Translations under genes and position numbers: made by a program
Part shown: piece by piece, positions 59,603-64,000 of the stretch
Layout: each line of letters opens with the position of its first letter
Numbering within the stretch: the first letter of the stretch is position 1
Source of the DNA: Megachile rotundata
Lineage: Eukaryota > Arthropoda > Insecta > Hymenoptera > Megachilidae
NCBI RefSeq assembly: GCF_050947335.1
Contig: NC_134984.1
Coordinates: forward strand, 9,095,926 to 9,159,925
Direction of reading: 5' to 3'
Length of the DNA stretch: 64,000 nt
Notes under the pieces: model-generated
What the model was told of the DNA's origin: nothing
Database searches by the model: none
The model's input: only the letters and a program-made list of their open reading frames with translations

Positions 59603-60499
59603 TAGCAACGCATTTCGAATACTAACTTTTAAAGGTCTAACGGAGTAAGGAAATGTATGTTCAAATTTAGATTAGGTTGAGTAACGATTTTTATTCCTTA
59701 TTATTATTTTAATTTCATTATTTATTGACTCATTATTCATTATCTATTCGTGGTATATCGTTACATTTTTTTTTGTGTAAAAAAAGGTATGTGAATGGTT
59801 TTTAGCTACATTAAATTTGGGGTGGACACTGCTTTATTTTGGTATTCGACAGTCCATGTACGAATTAATTTAATTTTATTCTTCCTGAGTCATTCCACGA
59901 CAATTCACTTTCGTAGTACCTTTCAATTTTTGGATTTCACCATCTGCGATTTTGCTCTAATCAAAATATGTTGTAGTCCATGTGAAATTGGGGGGGTTGT
60001 GTCATCATTTTACCGGTTTTGAATTTCAAAGTCGAATTTCAACAAGCTTTCAAAGTTTGTAATTTTTAGCTATTTTTGCGAAAATAGGCTTCGCTTACGA
60101 ATTTTTTTCTCAGAAACTAATCTACTGATTTAGCTAAACTCTTTTTCGTTCTATTCAGAAAGAATTGGGCTATTTTAAAATATTTTTTCTAATTCTGTCA
60201 ATTTGTTATAAAATGTTGCAAAATTGAAATAAATTCTTTTTCAGCGTTCTTTTAATAAGGGGTGTAAAAGGTCTAAATTAAAAAAAAGTCATATTCCTTG
60301 AATATGAATATTCCTCTTTAAAATGAGTCCTTCAGAACAATGAAGCTTCGAAAACTGACTACAAGCCAGAAAAGACGCGGTGTACCTCTGTTTTTAGGTA
60401 GAGTCGCGTGCTCAGCTATTATGGTCGGTTGTTTCATACCACTGGACCCAAAGCAATACGAGAACTTGTATACAACTTAATGACTCTATTTATAACTGT
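59603..60499. other. non-coding stretch with one dispersed repeat
   Basis: 59880-60070 is the inverted match of 41430-41620. A G+C-richer piece at 60350-60460 has no frame of note. Confidence 0.45.
59880..60070 (-). repeat. unclassified dispersed repeat, copy 2
   Basis: CACCATCTGCGATTTTGCTC and TGATTAGAGC-like words are the inverse of those at 41510-41560, over about 150 bases. Confidence 0.65.
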
Positions 60500-60522
60500 T
60501 TAACCAGTTAATTGTGTTTAAC
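60500..60522 (-). mobile_element. family B element end, 23-base remnant
   Basis: TTAACCAGTTAATTGTGTTT equals the terminus of the family B miniatures and joins directly to the left edge of the dispersed 0.9-kb repeat. Confidence 0.5.
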
Positions 60523-61439
60523 GAATTTAAGAAATAGTTACATACATTATTATTTAAATCAAAATAATTTTATTTAAAAATGATCCTCTTTCAAATTCGT
60601 TTTATTAATAATGTTGCATTTAAATTCATTCATAAATTTGATTATTAACGTTAATTACATAAAGTTACTCAAAATGTTGTCCTTGACAAAATATATTATG
60701 ATCATCGAAATTGACGAAACGTGTATCCTTTTGTAAAGGATTTATTACATTGAAAATATTGCTAGGTATACATCTGAAATTAAAACCGAACAACATTTAT
60801 AGAGAAAAGTTGTTCACAATTTTGTCCTTGATAATAATTTTCAAAGTCACTGTAGTTGATGAGGTATGCCTTTTTCTGAATAAATTACTTTCTCTATAAT
60901 TTCTTTATGAAATTACAACTTTTGATTACGATCACATTTAATCGAATTAATTGCATTTTAATCTTTGATATATCTTTCAAGAATGTATGTATATTTCTTA
61001 ATATGCGCTATTTGCAATATACAAGAATGTACAATGAATAGAATTCGATTCCACTATAACAATGCAGATAAGTTGGTGTTTGTATTAGAAATTTTCATAT
61101 TAGAAAACTTTATTCAGCATTTCGAGGTAAAATTGAGTGACACGTGTGTAATGTAATGTGTGACAGTGTAACACATCATTAGTACACTTCTCTTTAACCG
61201 TTTTGGATCATCTTTGTCATCTCTTTTAATTTCTACGATTTTAATGTTCTTTTCTGATATTGCAGTTTTGGAAATAATAATATTATTCAAATAGTATTCA
61301 AAAAGAATATGTCCTAAATAATAATATTATACAAATAATGTCCTAAATAATATCATTATTATTCATAAAAATAATTATATTGCATTATTTTAAAAAGTTA
61401 TTATATTCAGTTTATGAAGTCCAAATAGTAATTATTTAA
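60523..61439 (+). repeat. dispersed 0.9-kb repeat, copy 2
   Basis: Near-identical to 19413-20331, same orientation. Ends at a plain TTAA (61436-61439), the site at which copy 1 carries a family B element. Two short frames are conserved with copy 1 (60711-60899 and 60965-61156) but look non-coding. Confidence 0.85.
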
Positions 61440-62340
61440 TAATAAATACTTTTTACTTAAAGTTTGAAAGGTGTCTTTTGACACCTCTTAATAAAAACAG
61501 TGTTAAACCAATAAATTCGCTTACAGTTTGCAAAATTAATAATTAAACGAGAAATAAATAAATAATTTTACAACTCGATACCTGTTCCGAGCTAAATTCG
61601 AACGACGCGATCTTTAAATACAGCAGAAATTACCGTGCTTTGACAATATTGAAATTAGTTCTCCATCTAAAAATCGAGATTAACGAAAATTCGATTACGG
61701 AGCATTCGATTGCTCATGAATGTATTTAAATATTGCGCGTCGAACCGTGACCCGGTATCGAACAGCTCTTGAATATTTAATATTAAAATTAAAATTCATA
61801 AGACTGTGGGCTTAAATCGTTACTACGGTTGGCAACAGCTAAACCAAGATTATCTTAAATTAAGAATTTCGACGCTGAAAGGGTTGCTCGTTAGTTCTGG
61901 CATCCCCTTAACTTTAATGACGTTTATATTCGCGAACTTTACTATTACCGTGTTATTGTTTCTTTTTCCTGACAAACTATTTCTTTATTTCCTTGTTTTT
62001 CGGCTTTCTAGAAATTTTCAGGTCAAACTAGTCATTGATGACATCAGAAAAGTTTCGTCATGGTTCGTTGATTTATTAGAGAAGAGTGTTTGAAGAAATG
62101 ACTGGATTATTTATTAAATAGTAATTCATTAAATTATAGCTTCTTTTCTATCTGATTTAAAATGTATTTATGTTGCTTACAGAGACATTTCAAATCAATT
62201 TTAATATAGCTGTAAAATTAAGCTATTTCTGAATATCAGTTTTAGTAAATGTATATTAACAAATACTTAACAAAATATTTAGAAAGCATTATTGAGTGTG
62301 TAATGAAATATCTAATCAATATATAAAATAATCCAAGTGT
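61440..62340. other. non-coding stretch, G+C-elevated at 61580-62000
   Basis: A 95-codon frame at 61806-62093 is mostly hydrophobic and has neither an ATG start nor splice-like borders, so it is not accepted. Confidence 0.35.
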
Positions 62341-62850
62341 CCAATTTTTTATTTTTACAGTTTATATATTTCCAAATTTTCTAATATTCTACATTTGAAA
62401 ATTGCTAAATTACAAATTTTCAATTTTTCAAAGACCAAAATCTCTGAATTTCCAAATTTTTGAGCTTCTAAACTATCAAATACATAATTATTCAATCCTA
62501 TAAGTTTCTAAATTACTACTCTTTCAAATTTTTAAAATTTCAAACTTCAAAATTATAAAATCTCAAATATTTAAATTCCTGACTCTTAAAATTTTCAAAT
62601 CTTCAATCTTCAAAAATGTCAAATCCCAAATTTTCAATTTTTCAAAAATAGCAAATCGTTACAGTTCCATATTTAAAAATGTGTAAGTCCACAATTTTCA
62701 AATTTTCAAATTTCTTAATTCTCCAAATCCTCAAACTTCCAAATTCCCAAATCTAAAAATATGTCAAATCCCCAAATCTCAAAATCACGAATCTTCACAC
62801 CCCAAAACAAAATGTCTCTACTCCTAATTTCGCCTAAAATTTAAAAATGA
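62341..62850. repeat. degenerate AAATTTCC / AAATTCTC tract
   Basis: Loose periodic tract with C-rich linkers on this strand, like 42770-43250. Confidence 0.6.
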
Positions 62851-64000
62851 AAAACTCTACCACCTAATTGCCCACAAGTGCACACAGTTTAAAATTAAAA
62901 TTCACCAGAGTGTTCCGTGCTTCGTGCGGATTATTAACTGTTGGGTCAAATAATTCGGTACACGTCTCCCATACAAAATTCACTTCTCTTACTGTTCAGC
63001 TACCGTTTTCTTGGTATTAACTTTTCTCAATAAGACAGAAGAAGAAACAACTATGATCAATGTGAAAGCAAAAGAAAATCTTGAAAGTGTATCATGAACG
63101 TAATCCATTATAGAAGAGATCGAGTTAACTCGTTTCTCGAGATTTATCTCGAAATCTTGTTGTCTTGAGTTACCGCACTTACATTTATGATAGAAGGAAA
63201 ATACCTCAACTCGGTGGAAAAATTTTCTCGGTGGAAAATAGGAGTTTCTTAAATGGGATGTGATTTCGTCGTATGAACCTGATTAATCATTTTAAGGAAT
63301 TGTGACGAGTCGTAAACTATTGACATGAGTGACAAAACTGGGTCTTTGAAGGTAAATTGTGATACATTATTTTTTATATAGTAATTTTGAAATGTTCAAT
63401 AATACGTGGATAGCAAATAATGAGACTTCAACTTTTTGTGATAAATTATTTTTTTATATACTAATTTTGCAATGGACAGTAATATGTGGGTAGCGAATAA
63501 CGAGACTTCAACTTTTGAACTTTTGATGAACTTTTGACTTTTGACCTTAACTTTACATCCCTCAATTTTTCGATTTTATTCGAATAAGTCACTTAATAAG
63601 AATTCTGCATATTCAAGACTTTTTGTATTTGGTGTTTGGAGTTATTTTTGTGTGATAACTTAAACAGGTATTAACATTTTGTAAGATTTAGTGAACGTGC
63701 ATACTGTTATATGCACTTGCTAAAATTTCCTTTATTATTAATCTTTCTATTCATTATTTCACTCTGTTCATCAATTGCTTACTTTTCATGAACTATTTGT
63801 ACTAAAGTTCACATGAAGGTCATATCATAAAATTCTTGGATCTGTCATATTTTCAAATATCATTCTATGACAATGAAAATATGTTGCACCATTTAAAAAA
63901 CGTTGGTCACACTAAAATTTCGAAAAGAATGACCTTGAAAAATATTACTGAATGATCATAATATTTGAGAGTCTAAAATAATGTTTTCTTCAGATATTTA
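62851..64000. other. non-coding AT-rich stretch
   Basis: A short direct duplication lies at about 63360-63520 (GATAAATTATTTTTTATATA-like, then CAATAATACGTGGATAGC / CAGTAATATGTGGGTAGC and GAGACTTCAACTTTT). No gene supported. Confidence 0.5.

Noticed and set aside
61806..62093. 95-codon plus-strand frame
   Set aside because: Starts on GTG, strongly hydrophobic and without exon-like borders; more likely chance in a G+C-elevated segment.
1..64000. CRISPR array, bacterial operon, tRNA or rRNA genes
   Set aside because: Tandem repeats here have no unique spacers, there are no dense gene blocks, and no tRNA box pairs or rRNA blocks were recognised by eye; a covariance search was not possible.

Overview
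The window looks like gene-poor, AT-rich nuclear DNA of an insect. An aculeate hymenopteran (bee-like) is my best guess, not a proof. The clues are the overall AT-richness, short TTAGG runs (the ancestral insect telomere unit), several mariner relatives including one with the TTATCAGGTCATCCC terminus of bee-type mariners, many TTAA-flanked miniature elements, and single exons with intron-like borders. There is no prokaryotic organisation: no operons, ribosome binding sites, rRNA or CRISPR array, and I saw no convincing tRNA.

Host coding content is close to nil. The best candidate is a minus-strand terminal exon at 30601-30850, which opens exactly at a strong splice acceptor and ends in a basic, probably amphipathic tail. 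A second candidate is a minus-strand exon at 43333-43731 that also opens at an acceptor. Two weaker candidates are at 59339-59602 (+) and 25902-25976 (+). I do not recognise any of these products.

Most of what can be identified is transposon debris. By region: 2-9 kb holds TTAA-flanked miniature elements, a TA-flanked element and an 8-bp periodic tract. 11-12.7 kb holds a Tc1-like relic and a 95-bp satellite. 15.7-17.2 kb holds a long-terminal-repeat DNA element with an internal 16-bp minisatellite, next to a mariner miniature split by another insertion. 19.4-20.5 kb is a dispersed repeat that recurs at 60.5 kb. 22.6-23.7 kb holds 28-bp repeats, a 0.55-kb palindrome with TTAGG runs, and a Helitron-like 3' end. 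24.5-25.9 kb holds a hairpin, a TTAA element and an inverted copy of the 8-kb unit. 27.7-31.9 kb holds another TTAA element, a 33-bp satellite, the terminal exon and a transposase relic. 33.2-35.9 kb is a mariner relic carrying a nested element whose sister copy is at 39.5 kb. 45-50 kb is minisatellites and the second long-terminal-repeat/minisatellite element. 50.7-57.8 kb holds a fold-back mariner, an internally deleted mariner, a Tc1-like element and a solo LTR with a 5-bp target duplication.

No functional gene system is visible. The most unusual item is the fold-back mariner at 50745-51670: its 5' end and transposase N-terminus are repeated as an inverted copy in place of its 3' half. Next are the two elements in which long terminal inverted repeats bracket an expanded 16-bp minisatellite, and the palindrome/Helitron-like block at 22.8-23.7 kb. 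All boundaries and repeat relations were found by eye, so base-exact ends are approximate unless a target-site duplication is quoted.
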